From Apostichopus japonicus (taxonomy: Eukaryota; Echinodermata; Holothuroidea; Aspidochirotida; Stichopodidae): a stretch of DNA of 64,000 nucleotides. The first letter of the stretch is position 1. Every line of letters starts with the position of its first letter. Shown piece after piece: positions 11,801 through 22,313 of this stretch. The notes below the pieces were generated by a model. That model saw only the letters and a list, made by a program, of their open reading frames with translations, was not told where the DNA came from and searched no databases. The position numbers and the translations under genes are program-made. The DNA lies in contig NC_092572.1 in assembly GCF_037975245.1 (NCBI RefSeq), positions 23,480,489 through 23,544,488 of the forward strand, given 5' to 3'.

Positions 11801-14800
11801 GGTTCATAACATGTTGTGATTGAGGCGTAAATGTCTCCATGGCTCATAACATGTTGTGATTGAGGTGTAAATGTATCTATGGATCATAACATTTTGTGAT
11901 TGAGGTGTTAATGTATCCATGGTTCATAACATGTTGTGATTGACGTGGTTCATAATATTTTGTGATTGAGGTGGGAATAAGTGATGGATAAATTATAAAG
12001 AAAAACAAAGACACTTTCAGCTGTTGAAGTGCCCTGATGACATCCTCCATTTATTCTGTTGCCAAATGGTTGCATATTTTTTACAAAAGACTTTAAAATT
12101 TGAATCAATCATATCTTCACTATACAAAATGCTATGAAGATATGGTTTCTCCTCTAAAGAGTTGGAAACTTCTTTCTGCAATTTTAATAAAGTAATAAAC
12201 TTCGGCCAGCAGCAAAAATATTTCACAATTTGTGTTGTATTGTTCAATAGCATTTTCAATCTGTTCAGGATCGAGACTGTACTGTGAATGAAGAGGCCTG
12301 GATAGAGGTGTTCCATAGCATTCTAGGTTGTAAACATGAATTTGTGTTGGAAATTGAGATTGTTAGCTGCCTTAAATATTGTGAATTATTGTTCTGTGTA
12401 ATGTGTCGTTAGATATGTTATCATCGCTAAGTACTACGGTCTAACCGATAACTTTATTTCATCTTTCCCTCAGCGTGGCAATCTGAACACTCGTCTTCGA
12501 AAACTCGACGAGGGCAAGGTCTACGACGGATTAATTCTAGCCACAGCTGGTATGCAACGAATGGGATGGGATCATAGGATTAGCCAGGTAATAAACCGGG
12601 GGATCAGTGTGTCATTGGATTGGGATCAGAGTATCAGTCAGTGGTAACATTAATGTTAACATTTGCAGTGTTGAACGAACCATCTGACAAGTATACACCA
12701 TACATTTAACTGCCATTGGTGTGGTGCAAAGTGATTGATGCATTCAGTCTGTTGATTTTAACATTAATGTTAACAGTTTAGGTGTTGAACGAACCATGTG
12801 ACATGTATCACCATAAGTTTAACTGCCATTGGTGTGGTGCAAACTCATTGATGCATCCAGTGTGTTCATTTTAACATTAATGTTAACATTTCAGGTGTTG
12901 AATGAACCATCTGACATGTACGCTGTAAGTCAAGGTGCCTTAGGTGTGGAGGTGCTACAGTCAAATTCCGGTCTCATAGAGATGTTGAGCTCCTTGAATC
13001 ACGAAGAGACAGTCATTCAGTGTGTCTGTGAAAGGGCACTGCTTCGAACCTTGGATGGAGGCTGTAGTGCACCTGTGGCAGTTAGAACAGAGGTGACCAA
13101 AGACAAGGTAAGGAATACAGCTAAACAAATAATGCTGTTAAATTAGGACGGCATGTTCATGGATAGCTTCATTAGGGGTCAGTCCAGTTTGGGCTATCTA
13201 GGTATTTGAGAGTATGGAGTAGCTAATGCAGGATACATACAGGACTTAAAGAGTGTGTGGAGTAGTTCATGCAGGATACATACATGACTTAAGAGTGTAT
13301 GGAGTAGTTCATGCAGGATACATACAGGACTTAAGAGTGTATGAAGTAGTTCATGCAGGATACATACAGGACATAGGAGTGTGTGGAGTAGTTCATGCAG
13401 GGTACATCCAGGACTTAAGAGTGTATGGAGTAGTTCATGCAGGATACATACAGGACATAGGAGTGTGTGGAGTAGTTCATGCAGGACACATACAGGACTT
13501 AAGAGTGTATGGAGTAGTTCATGCAGGATACATACAGGACATAGGAGTGTGTGGAGTAGTTCATGCAGGATACATACATGACTTAAGAGTGTATGGAGTA
13601 GTTCATGCAGGATACATACAGGACTTAAGAGTGTATGGAGTAGTTCATGCAGGATACATACATGACTTGAGAGTGTCTGGAGTAGTTCATGCAGGATACA
13701 TACAGGACTTAAGAGTGTATGGAGTAGTTCATGCAGGATACATACAGGACATAAAGAGTGTCTGGAGTAGTTTATGCAGGATACATCCAGGACTTAGGAG
13801 TGTGTGGAGTAGTTCATGCAGGATACATACAAGGACTTAAGAGTGTGTGGAGTAGTTTATGCAGGATACATCCAGGACTTAGGAGTGTGTGGAGTAGTTC
13901 ATGCAGGATGCATACATGACTTAGGAGTGTGTGGAGTAGTTCATGCAGGATGCATACATGACTTAAGAGTGTGTGGAGTAGTTCATGCAGGACACATACA
14001 GGACATAAGAGTGTATGGAGTAGTTCATGCAGGATACATACAGGACTTGAGAGTGTCTGGAGTAGTTCATGCAGGATACATACAAGGACTTAAGAGTGTA
14101 TGGAGTAGTTCATGCAGGATACATACAGGACATAAAGAGTGTCTGGAGTAGTTTATGCAGGATACATCCAGGACTTAGGAGTGTGTGGAGTAGTTCATGC
14201 AGGATACATACAAGGACTTAAGAGTGTGTGGAGTAGTTTATGCAGGATACATCCAGGACTTAGGAGTGTGTGGAGTAGTTCATGCAGGATGCATACATGA
14301 CTTAAGAGTGTATGGAGTAGTTCATACAGGATACATACAGGACTTATGAGTGTATGGAGTAGTTCATGCAGGATACATACAGGACTTAAGAGTGTGTGGA
14401 GTAGTTCATGCAGGATGCATACATGACTTAAGAGTGTATGGAGTAGTTCATACAGGATACATCCAGGACTTAGGAGTGTGTGGAGTAGTTCATGCAGGAT
14501 GCATACATGACTTAAGAGTGTATGGAGTAGTTCATACAGGATACATACAGGACTTATGAGTGTATGGAGTAGTTCATACAGGATACATACATGACTTATG
14601 AGTGTATGGAGTAGTTCATGCAGGATACATACAGGACTTAAGAGTGTGTGGAGTAGTTCATGCAGGATACATACAGGACTTAAGAGTGTATGGAGTAGTT
14701 CATGCAGGATTCATACAGGACCAGTTCATGCAGGATACATACATGACTTAAGAGTGTATGGAGTAGTTCATGCAGGATACATACAGGACTTAAGAGTGTA

Positions 14801-17065
14801 TGGAGTAGTTTATGCAGGATACATCCAGTACTTAAGAGTGTGTGGACTAGTTCATGCAGGATACATACAGGACGTAAGAGTGTGTGGAGTAGTTATGCAG
14901 GGTACATACAGGATATAAGAGTGTGGAGTAGTTCATGCAGGATACATACAGGACTTAAGAGTGTATGGAGTAGTTCATGCATCACATTGCACTTTGCGCA
15001 GCGGGCATATGTTATCACACGTTGCCCAGTGAGCCTATGATATCACACACTGCCAAACTAACCCATCAGTTACCCACATTTATAATTTCTGTTCCTGTTT
15101 CTTCCTTACAGATAGAACTACAAGCAATCACACTTAGTTTAGATGGATCCAAGAGGATTTCAAGCTCCAAAGAAGCCATTTTAACCAAGACATCTGAGAA
15201 GGTAAGTACTTTAATTTTAGCATATAATGCTAGAGAAATGATACTTATTAACAAAAGTAATCCAAGATTGAACCTGGTCACCGAAAACCAAACAACTCAG
15301 TCCACTGTCAACATCAGTCCCGTCACATTGTGGCTGTAAACATTTAATCATGATAGGTGTAATATTATGACAGCTCCCCCTGTTATGATCTGTGAGAGTG
15401 TCTTGATGTAAAAGGGGAAGAGCGCCATCGCAGCTTGCCCCCCCCCCCCCCCCCCCCCCGAACAACCTACACGAGTGCACAACACAAAGGATACTGGTTT
15501 TGATTTGAAGTTAACTCGCTGCTTTTGTGTACATATTTTAGCATTGGTAACTCTAGTCAGATTCAGGGCATAACATAACATGGTGTTACATCAATTCAGT
15601 GCTTCAAAGAGCATCACAGCTGTGACATTGGTAAAAGACACACTATCAAGAGGAGTAGGAACAATATCTAAAGGAGTAAGGACACTACCTAAAGGAGTAG
15701 GGACAGTATATAAAGGAGTAGGGACACTATCTAAAGGAGTATGGCCACTATCTAAATGGGTAGGGACACTATCTAAAGGAGAATGGACACTACAGTATGT
15801 TAAGGAGAAGGGACACTATTTAAAGGAGTAGGGACACTATCTAAAGGAGAAGGGACACTATCTAAAGGAGAAAGGACACTCTCAAAAGAGTAGGGACACT
15901 ATATAAAGGAGTAGGGACCTATCTAAATGGGTAGGGACACTATCTTAAGGAGAAGGGACACTATCTAAAGGAGTAGGGACACTATCTAAAGGACTAAGGA
16001 TACTATCTAAAGGAGTAGGGACGCTATATAAAGGAGTAGAGACGCTATCTAAATGAGTAGGGACACTATATAAAGGAGTAGAGACACTATCTCAAGGAGT
16101 AGGAACACTATCTAAATGAGTAGGGACACTATCTAAAGGAGTAGGGACACTATCTAATTGGGTAGGGACACTATCTAAATGAGAAGGGACACTATCTAAA
16201 GGAGTAGGGACACTTTCTAAAGGAGTAGGGACACTTTCTAAAGGAGTAGGCAATAATTAACATAGAACAGTTAGCTGCAACAAACCAGTGTTGACAGAAG
16301 GAACAGCAGAGAGGACATGCACTGATATGTCTACCATTCCCACCGATCACTGATATGTCTACCATTCCTACGGTTACTGATATGTCTACTATCCCAATCG
16401 ATTACTGATAAGTCTACCATTCCCACCGATCACTGATATGTCTACCATTCCTACGGTTACTGATATGTCTACTATCCCAATCGATTACTGATAAGTCTAC
16501 CATTCCCACTGATTAATGATATGTTTACCATCCCATTAATTACTGATATGTCTACCATCCCTAAGGTTACTGATATATCTCACATCTCAACTGCTTACTA
16601 ATGTCTACTATCCCAATTGATTACTGAAATGTCTACCATTCCCACTGATTAATGATATGTTTACCATCCCATTAATTACTGATATGTCTACCATCCCTAA
16701 GGTTACTGATATATCTCACATCTCAACTGCTTACTGATATGTCTACTATCCCAATTGATTACTGAAATGTCTACCATTCCTACGCTTACTGATATGTCTA
16801 CCATTCCTAAAGTTACTGATATGTCTACCATCTCAACCTCTTATAGATATGTCTACTATCCCCACCAATTACTGATATTTCTACCATCCTCTTCCAGGAA
16901 TCCAAAGAGACTGCTGCATACTCCAGCGTAGTGGCACCAAATATCTCTGGGGTTACCATGTCGACAGCTGAGGAACTTGGTATATCACTAGCTAAGGAAC
17001 TATTAAGTATGGGTGCTGATAAGATCTTAAGAGAAGCCAAGGAAGAAATCGAGAAAAGGAGATGA
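5817..17065 (+). CDS. HMBS: HMBS, hydroxymethylbilane synthase (porphobilinogen deaminase), nine exons
   Basis: Complete gene for the third enzyme of haem synthesis. It condenses four porphobilinogens into hydroxymethylbilane in the cytosol. Nine exons (5817-5870, 7785-7857, 8976-9159, 10170-10247, 11316-11391, 12474-12587, 12895-13107, 15112-15201, 16898-17065) join in frame to 349 codons plus TGA, close to the ~344-361 residues of animal enzymes. Visible family motifs: [15 protein letters not shown] (substrate/cofactor Arg-Lys), [20 protein letters not shown] with the catalytic Asp at residue 88, [30 protein letters not shown], and [11 protein letters not shown] with Cys250, which holds the dipyrromethane cofactor. 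Both catalytic residues show the same 11-residue offset from human Asp99 and Cys261. Oddity: the usual VGQGA motif reads VSQGA (Ser205). The ATG at 5817 was chosen because it gives a short N-terminus before the conserved GSRKS motif. Confidence 0.97.
5871..7784 (+). other. HMBS: HMBS intron 1
   Basis: No coding content is seen. It contains a hairpin-forming element at 6295-6413 (listed separately), a C-run at about 7371-7390, and ends in the acceptor CCATCCAG. Confidence 0.7.
6295..6413. mobile_element. Short hairpin element (MITE-like) with 9-bp flanking repeat
   Basis: A 34-nt arm at 6321-6354 (CATATGACAATGAATAAAAA onward) is nearly the reverse complement of 6366-6399. There are about four mismatches and one G:U pair, around an 11-nt loop (6355-6365). 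The 9-bp direct repeat GTAGCGGCA flanks it at 6295-6303 and 6405-6413 and looks like a target-site duplication. It could be a tiny MITE or a source of a hairpin RNA on either strand. No transposase is present. Confidence 0.55.
7785..7857 (+). CDS. HMBS: HMBS exon 2
   Basis: Acceptor CATCCAG, donor GTGAGT. It encodes [20 protein letters not shown] plus EFVI and ends in phase 1. Confidence 0.95.
7858..8975 (+). other. HMBS: HMBS intron 2
   Basis: No gene is seen. A short degenerate tandem repeat of about four ~38-bp copies with the core AACAGTCTTAATTGGTGGC lies at about 8560-8705. Confidence 0.7.
8976..9159 (+). CDS. HMBS: HMBS exon 3 (catalytic Asp)
   Basis: Acceptor CTCTGCAG, donor GTAAGT. 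It encodes ETMETVGDF through MVIAAIY, including NLFTKELE and the KDLP catalytic aspartate, and ends in phase 2. Confidence 0.96.
9160..10169 (+). other. HMBS: HMBS intron 3
   Basis: Its left half is mainly the MITE at 9230-9718. The rest has weak short repeats such as TTGACATTA and ATGACCTTTGACAT (about 9910-10110). No coding content is seen. Confidence 0.7.
9230..9718. mobile_element. MITE, CAGACC-ended inverted repeats
   Basis: The left end reads CAGACCTGTCAAC and the right end GTTGACGGGTCTG, which is its inverse with one mismatch. The interior is non-coding, with GGGAGAA/CCGGGAG-rich segments that partly fold on themselves (GGGAGTCTCCCGG). GGATG lies directly left (9225-9229) and again one base beyond the right end (9720-9724), a possible damaged target-site duplication. 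The short length and CAG/CTG ends suggest a non-autonomous hAT-type element; the superfamily is inferred. Confidence 0.65.
10170..10247 (+). CDS. HMBS: HMBS exon 4
   Basis: Acceptor CCTTTTCAG, donor GTACAG. It encodes [19 protein letters not shown] through LPEG plus two bases of Ser. The split codon joins exon 5 to give EGSVLGTSS. Confidence 0.95.
10248..11315 (+). other. HMBS: HMBS intron 4 with ~36-bp degenerate repeat
   Basis: From about 10620 to 11020 there are some ten imperfect copies of a ~36-bp unit built on CATGAATATTAAACAGAGGT and ATATGCATGTA. No coding content is seen. The intron ends with a strong pyrimidine tract and CCGCAG. Confidence 0.8.
11316..11391 (+). CDS. HMBS: HMBS exon 5
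   Basis: Acceptor CTTCCGCAG, donor GTAAGA. It encodes [18 protein letters not shown] and HLRFKDV, which includes the conserved GTSS-RR motif, and ends in phase 0. Confidence 0.96.
11392..12473 (+). other. HMBS: HMBS intron 5 with 40-bp repeat
   Basis: At about 11772-11980 there are five imperfect copies of a 40-bp unit with the core TTGTGATTGAGGTGTAAATG. The rest has no recognisable content. Confidence 0.75.
12474..12587 (+). CDS. HMBS: HMBS exon 6
   Basis: Acceptor TCCCTCAG, donor GTAATA. It encodes [14 protein letters not shown] through [16 protein letters not shown], the cofactor and substrate binding arginine region. Both ends are in phase 0. Confidence 0.97.
12645..12929 (+). repeat. 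Triplicated acceptor-plus-exon-start unit (113-114 bp) at HMBS exon 7
   Basis: Three tandem copies start at 12645, 12759 and 12872, each with TAACATTAATGTTAACA. The third runs into the real acceptor (CAG ending at 12894) and the start of exon 7. Copies 1 and 2 repeat the acceptor-like end (TTTGCAG at 12668, TTTAG at 12781) and about 30 bases of exon sequence (TGTTGAACGAACCAT, GTGTTGAACGAACCATGTGA). Splicing to copy 2 would give a short open stretch ending at TAA (12872-12874 region) and would shift frame (113 bp). Confidence 0.85.
12895..13107 (+). CDS. HMBS: HMBS exon 7 (cofactor cysteine)
   Basis: It encodes [20 protein letters not shown] through [15 protein letters not shown] and TKDK; Cys250 carries the dipyrromethane cofactor. 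The usual Gly of VGQGA is Ser (AGT, 12928-12930), which creates GTAAGT inside the exon at 12925-12930. The acceptor is the last of three tandem copies. Confidence 0.96.
13190..14985. repeat. 42-bp minisatellite in HMBS intron 7
   Basis: About 43 copies of a 42-bp unit with the cores GGAGTAGTTCATGCAGGATA and CATACAGGACTTAAGAGTGT. Because 42 is a multiple of 3, long frames stay open (a 195-codon one repeats [14 protein letters not shown]), but none looks like a gene. Variants such as GACATA for GACTTA and GGATGCATACATG mark blocks duplicated together. Confidence 0.95.
15112..15201 (+). CDS. HMBS: HMBS exon 8
   Basis: Acceptor CTTCCTTACAG, donor GTAAGT. It encodes [20 protein letters not shown] and [10 protein letters not shown], matching the C-terminal domain (LTGGVWSLDGS-like). 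Phase 0 at both ends. Confidence 0.94.
15202..16897. repeat. HMBS intron 8: 21-bp array, ~28-bp array and C-run
   Basis: A run of about 20 C lies at about 15439-15459. From about 15640 to 16250 there are some 29 copies of a 21-bp unit, GGAGTAGGGACACTATCTAA plus A. From about 16310 to 16890 a second array of ~28-bp units with CTGATATGTCTACCATTCC runs to the end of the intron. The last unit supplies the pyrimidine tract of the exon 9 acceptor (CTACCATCCTCTTCCAG). Confidence 0.92.
16898..17065 (+). CDS. HMBS: HMBS exon 9, C-terminus
   Basis: It encodes [19 protein letters not shown], then [28 protein letters not shown] and TGA. The LGISLA-LLS-GA-IL pattern is the usual C-terminal helix of animal HMBS. 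Confidence 0.95.
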   Translation, partial: ESKETAAYSSVVAPNISGVTMSTAEELGISLAKELLSMGADKILREAKEEIEKRR

Positions 17066-18503
17066 TGAAACATGTAGGACTGTTAGCTCTTCCTTCTGTC
17101 ATCTTGCCAAACGTACTTTCACATTCTTCCGTTTTCGTCTGTCGCTCACAGTCAGGTACTTCCATGAGTAGGTGGTATGAAATGCTTGAATTTACTTATT
17201 CCTGTTGGCCTCATCCTCAACCCCCCCCCTCCCCGGCCTCCCCCATCATTCCTTGCCTCTTATGGGTCTCAACAAACAGCACAGAAAATGTTATATAATA
17301 CTCTGTCTGGGTTGTCCACCAACCCTATCCTACCCACCCACCCACCCCCTTCCATCCATCACCCAACACTCCTCTATCACCTCAACTATCACTCATCCAT
17401 ACTCTGAAAGGACAGAGATGTTGGTCATATTTGAAGTGGTTTGCGTTGGCACAGTCCGTGAGGGAAGAAATTAATCTGCTTTTTCAAACCAATATCAATA
17501 ATAATAATAACAATTTTTGGGCTGAATGAGGTTGAAGAAATGACGCAGAAGGTTCCAAACAGGTGGTCCTTATTGTTACTTAGTTATTTTAATAGTTGAG
17601 TTTTCATTTCCAGTTTACACAAAAGATACGTATAAATATACCTGTTAATTATTGTTTGAATAAGTAAGAACAAGTATGAGATAATGGTGATCGTTATGAA
17701 GTGTGCTCATCTTCAGTCATCTGCCAATAGTTGATGAGAAACTTGATAAAAGAAGAACTCTGAATCGGAACATGCATGAGAGCAGTGCCCATCAGTCAAG
17801 CCGTGTTGCAACCTCCGAGAGGTCAACTCAGGTCAAATAATTCCATCTAGCTGAAATTTTGAAATTTACTATATATTTTTTCAAATCATAATTATTTCCA
17901 ATATGTTGCCATTTGCTACGATCAGGTTGAATGTTATATGTGATCAAATCATAAGGTGGACATTACTAACGAACGTTGAATCCGAAACCATATACAGGGT
18001 TGTGACATGTGTCGTGGTGCGAAAATATAATTCGATGGGAGTATAATTTGTCCCTTTATCCCGCGTACTGACGAATATGCACATTAGTTTATTTTGTTAT
18101 ACCTAGTGACAAATGTTTTTGAAACATCTATATGCCCTTAAAATTTTTCTACATCCTTTAAATTATAGAACGGGAATTATTTACACCTTGTTGTCTGTTC
18201 ATAACTTAAAAACTAGGAGACTGTTTGAAAGATATTATTTGTGATGAAAAGTTCAGTTGCAAATTAGTTCGGAAAAGGATTTTGACCGTGATATGTTTTT
18301 GTTTAACATTCGTCAGTATGCGAAACAGGACGAATTGTTCCCTATATTAACAAGATCACAGTTTGCTTTAACTAATGGTTCCAAGTGTAGGCCTAATTTA
18401 CATTTTGAGAATGGTGTTTGGAATAACATTTTGGAAATTTAAAAGAAAGAAAGGAAAATTTAGAAAATAAAATTGGACATTGCAAAAAAAAAAAAAAAAA
18501 AAA
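17066..18503 (+). other. HMBS 3' flank, AATAAA and genomic A-run
   Basis: The only clear AATAAA is at 18466-18471, followed 12 bases later by 20 A (18484-18503). This may be the HMBS poly(A) site next to an A-rich tract, or the tail of an inserted retrocopy. A 61-codon frame (18257-18442) has no recognised match. A C-rich tract lies at 17219-17400. Confidence 0.4.
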
Positions 18504-20130
18504 GAAATTTGATCTGGTTCAGAGAGCTTTGTCGCACTCAACGATCTTCCAAAGGAAGATTCTTTTATCGGTTTCCCTGAACATATCTACTCAATTCATG
18601 GATGTCGATGTCTGGTCTATACAGGGAATAATGTACCACAATAATGCTATGTAATGCTATGTAAAATGGTCAAGTTGCTATACTAGTGTAAGTGTGTATA
18701 GCAGTGTTTTTTTAAACAGGAATTACATAGTATTGGTTTATGAGATAAAAGAACTTCGGAGCCTTCAGGTAGCATACGCCCATTAAAAGCCCCATTGACT
18801 TACACACTAAATCACAAACGTAATGTGGTCTCTAAGTCTAGATAGAAGTTTTTTTTAGCTAAACGCTACCCATCACCGGATAGCTGACAAGTTGGCCTTT
18901 CATGGCACCATCAAGTTTCCGTACCATGACCGCGCAGATTTTTTGCTATCGGAGCCGGAAGTTTTCGTCACTTGTAAACAAACGTCTTTACTCAGTAGTA
19001 AACAATTATCCTACGCTGCTCCTGGGAGGCTTAAAGGGGTCTAAAATTGCCTCAATTGACCCAATTTTCTCACCGCATGTACTTCTATTCATGCGCTTCA
19101 ACATGCAAGCCACAAAAAGAAACTAGATCATGATTGATAACAGGTCAAAAAAGATGTTCTCCTGATGCTTTTTGGCACTTTTCCTGAAGGAGAACAATCG
19201 AGCGGATGGATATGACTCTAATAGGAGTATGCCACCTTCAAGCTGCTATATAAATTTTGAAGATAAAATTCTTCCCTCCTATACCATGTAACTTAGAGAA
19301 GAGTAAAATGACTTTCACAATTACATGGTATATTTTCTTTCTTAATCTGCATTTTAAGTGGAAAAAGGTGATGGTAAATAAACAAAACAAACTGTAATTT
19401 GTGGGTAAAAATGTTACCAACAAACTAAAAAGGGGTAAAAAATTAAAATTCAACAAGTTTCTAATTGGTGAGGGTCAAATATGATATTCATTCTATATCA
19501 TTTTTTTTCTGTGATTTTTTTTTATTTTGTAATTTTATGATTATTTCCTATTTATGATTCAAAGCTTGATTCAGAAAAGACACATGAAAATATATTTTGT
19601 TCTTGTCTTCGTAATCTCTTTTAACTCCTTTAGGGCGTTTGCTGTGAAATATCCTTAAAGGTTATAAAAGTTGAAATATGCTAGAAAATATGCTAGAAAA
19701 CCAGATAATGGTGACTGATGCACATATTTCACTGGTAATTTTACTGTCACACATCAAACCAAACTTTTTTGTCTTCTGGGGACATTTTAAAAATTTCATT
19801 GGAATGTCATATTTGTCTGGAAATATTATGGAGAATAAGGTTCTCTGAGGAAGTACTTTTGAGAAGGAAAAGGAAACCCTATTTGCAACTGATCTAAATA
19901 TGTGACCCAAAACTCAGGGTTGCCAGTTTGGCTATTTTTCCTTTTGTTTATATTTTTCATGAAATTTCATTTTTGCCCGAATGAAAATGAAGGATGCTCG
20001 GTCAGATATATTTTGATGTCCTTTCTTAGAGTTGCTTTTTTAATGGCCTACTAAGAGAAATAATCGTAAAAAATTGTTGAACAACGAACCTTTTTCACCA
20101 TTATGAATATCGAACCCTTTTACCAATTAT
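18504..20130. other. Intergenic, nothing recognised
   Basis: AT-rich sequence with T-runs near 19500-19530. Short degenerate repeats of GAATAACGAACCTTATG / GAACAATGAACCTT begin near 20070 and continue into the next element. No gene is supported. Confidence 0.5.
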
Positions 20131-22313
20131 GAACAACGAACCTTTTTCTTCATTATGAATAACGAACCTTATGAACAATGAACCTTTTTGCTCATTATGA
20201 ATAGCGAACCTTATGAACAATGAACCTTATGGATAATGACCCTTATGAACAATGAACCTTATGAATATAGAACCTTATGCATATCGGGCTGTCACCGTTC
20301 AAAGCCTATAGTAGGTTATAGACATGCATAACTCAAACATAGGCTAGGCCTTGATACTTTAAATACTATAAAAAAATGATTTCACTGCTGTTTGAAGGTG
20401 TAGGATCATTTCCAAGTTAATTAAAAAAAAATATATGTCAAATTGATGCAGGTAGGCTACTAGTCCCTTACCGAAATGCCAGATCTGGCTTTATATCTGG
20501 TTTAATCTGGCCAGATCAAGTTTTATCTGGCCATATAAAGCCAGATATAACTGGATATAGAGCCGATCCAGATATGCAGATCAAGTTTTATCTGGCCATA
20601 TAAAGCCAGATATAACTGGATATAGAGTCGATCCAGATATGCAGATAAAGTTTTATCTGGCCATATAAAGCCAGATATAACTGGATATAGAGCCATATGC
20701 AGATAAAGTTTTATCTGGCCATATAAAGCCAGGTATAACTGGATATAGAGTCAATCCAGATATGCAGATCAAGTTTTATCTGGCCATATAAAGCCAGATA
20801 TAACTGGATATAGAGCCAATCCAGATATGCAGATAAAGTTTTATCTGGCCATATAAAGCCAGATATAACTGGATAAAGAGCCAATCCAGATATGCAGATC
20901 AAGTTTTATCTGGCCATATAAAGCCAGATATAACTGGATATAGAGTCGATCCAGATATGCAGATCAAGTTTTATCTGGCCATATAAAGCCAGATATGACT
21001 GGATATAGAGTCAATCCAGATATGCAGATAAAGTTTTATCTGGCCATATAAAGCCAGATATGACTGGATATAGAGTCAATCCAGATATGCAGATAAAGTT
21101 TTATCTGGCCATATAAAGCCAGATATAACTGGATATAGAGTCAATCCAGATATGCAGATAAAGTTTTATCTGTCAATATCAAGTCAGGTATAACTGGATA
21201 TAGAGTCGATCCAGATATGCAGATCAAGTTTTATCTGGCCATATAAAGCCAGATATAACTGGATATAGAGTCAATCCAGATATGCAGATAAAGTTTTATC
21301 TGTCAATATCAAGTCAGGTATAACTGGATATAGAGTCGATCCAGATATGCAGATAAAGTTTTATCTGGCCATATAAAGCCAGATATAACTGGATATAGAG
21401 ACAATCCAGATATGCAGATAAAGTTGTATCTGTCACTATAAAGTCAGGTATAACTGGATATACATCATGTTTGTCCAGTTATACTTGACTTTATATTGAC
21501 AGATAAAACTTTAAGACTGTATGCTCTTAATTTCATAGAGATTTACATTGCACTATATTGTGGTACTGCACTTTGAACAACGAACCTTTTTCTTCATTAT
21601 GAATAACGAACCTTATGAACAATGAACCTTTTTGCTCATTATGAATAGCGAACCTTATGAACAATGAACCTTATGGATAATGACCCTTATGAACAATGAA
21701 CCTTATGAATATAGAACCTTATGCATATCGGGCTGTCACCGTTCAAAGCCTATAGTAGGTTATAGACATGCATAACTCAAACATAGGCTAGGCCTTGATA
21801 CTTTAAATACTATAAAAAAATGATTTCACTGCTGTTTGAAGGTGTAGGATCATTTCCAAGTTAATTAAAAAAAAATATATGTCAAATTGATGCAGGTAGG
21901 CTACTAGTCCCTTACCGAAATGCCAGATCTGGCTTTATATCTGGTTTAATCTGGCCAGATCAAGTTTTATCTGGCCATATAAAGCCAGATATAACTGGAT
22001 ATAGAGTCAATCCAGATATGCAGATAAAGTTTTATCTGTCAATATCAAGTCAGGTATAACTGGATATAGAGTCGATCCAGATATGCAGATAAAGTTTTAT
22101 CTGGCCATATAAAGCCAGATATAACTGGATATAGAGACAATCCAGATATGCAGATAAAGTTGTATCTGTCACTATAAAGTCAGGTATAACTGGATATACA
22201 TCATGTTTGTCCAGTTATACTTGACTTTATATTGACAGATAAAACTTTAAGACTGTATGCTCTTAATTTCATAGAGATTTACATTGCACTATATTGTGGT
22301 ACTGCACTTTGCA
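20131..22313. repeat. Tandem segmental duplication (1,444 bp and ~739 bp copies)
   Basis: The block starting GAACAACGAACCTTTTTCTT at 20131 recurs at 21575 almost unchanged for more than 350 bp. The shared tail (for example TTAAGACTGTATGCTCTTAA at 21511 and 22247) shows that the second copy is shorter. The difference is about eleven 65-bp internal units. It is part of the foldback-like region. Confidence 0.9.

Noticed and set aside
13253-14559. Open frames of up to 195 codons repeating [14 protein letters not shown]
   Set aside because: They follow a 42-bp minisatellite inside HMBS intron 7; openness is explained by the unit length, and no family similarity is seen.
13190-14985. CRISPR-like appearance of regular repeats
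   Set aside because: No unique spacers between repeats; units are contiguous, and the sequence is a eukaryotic intron.
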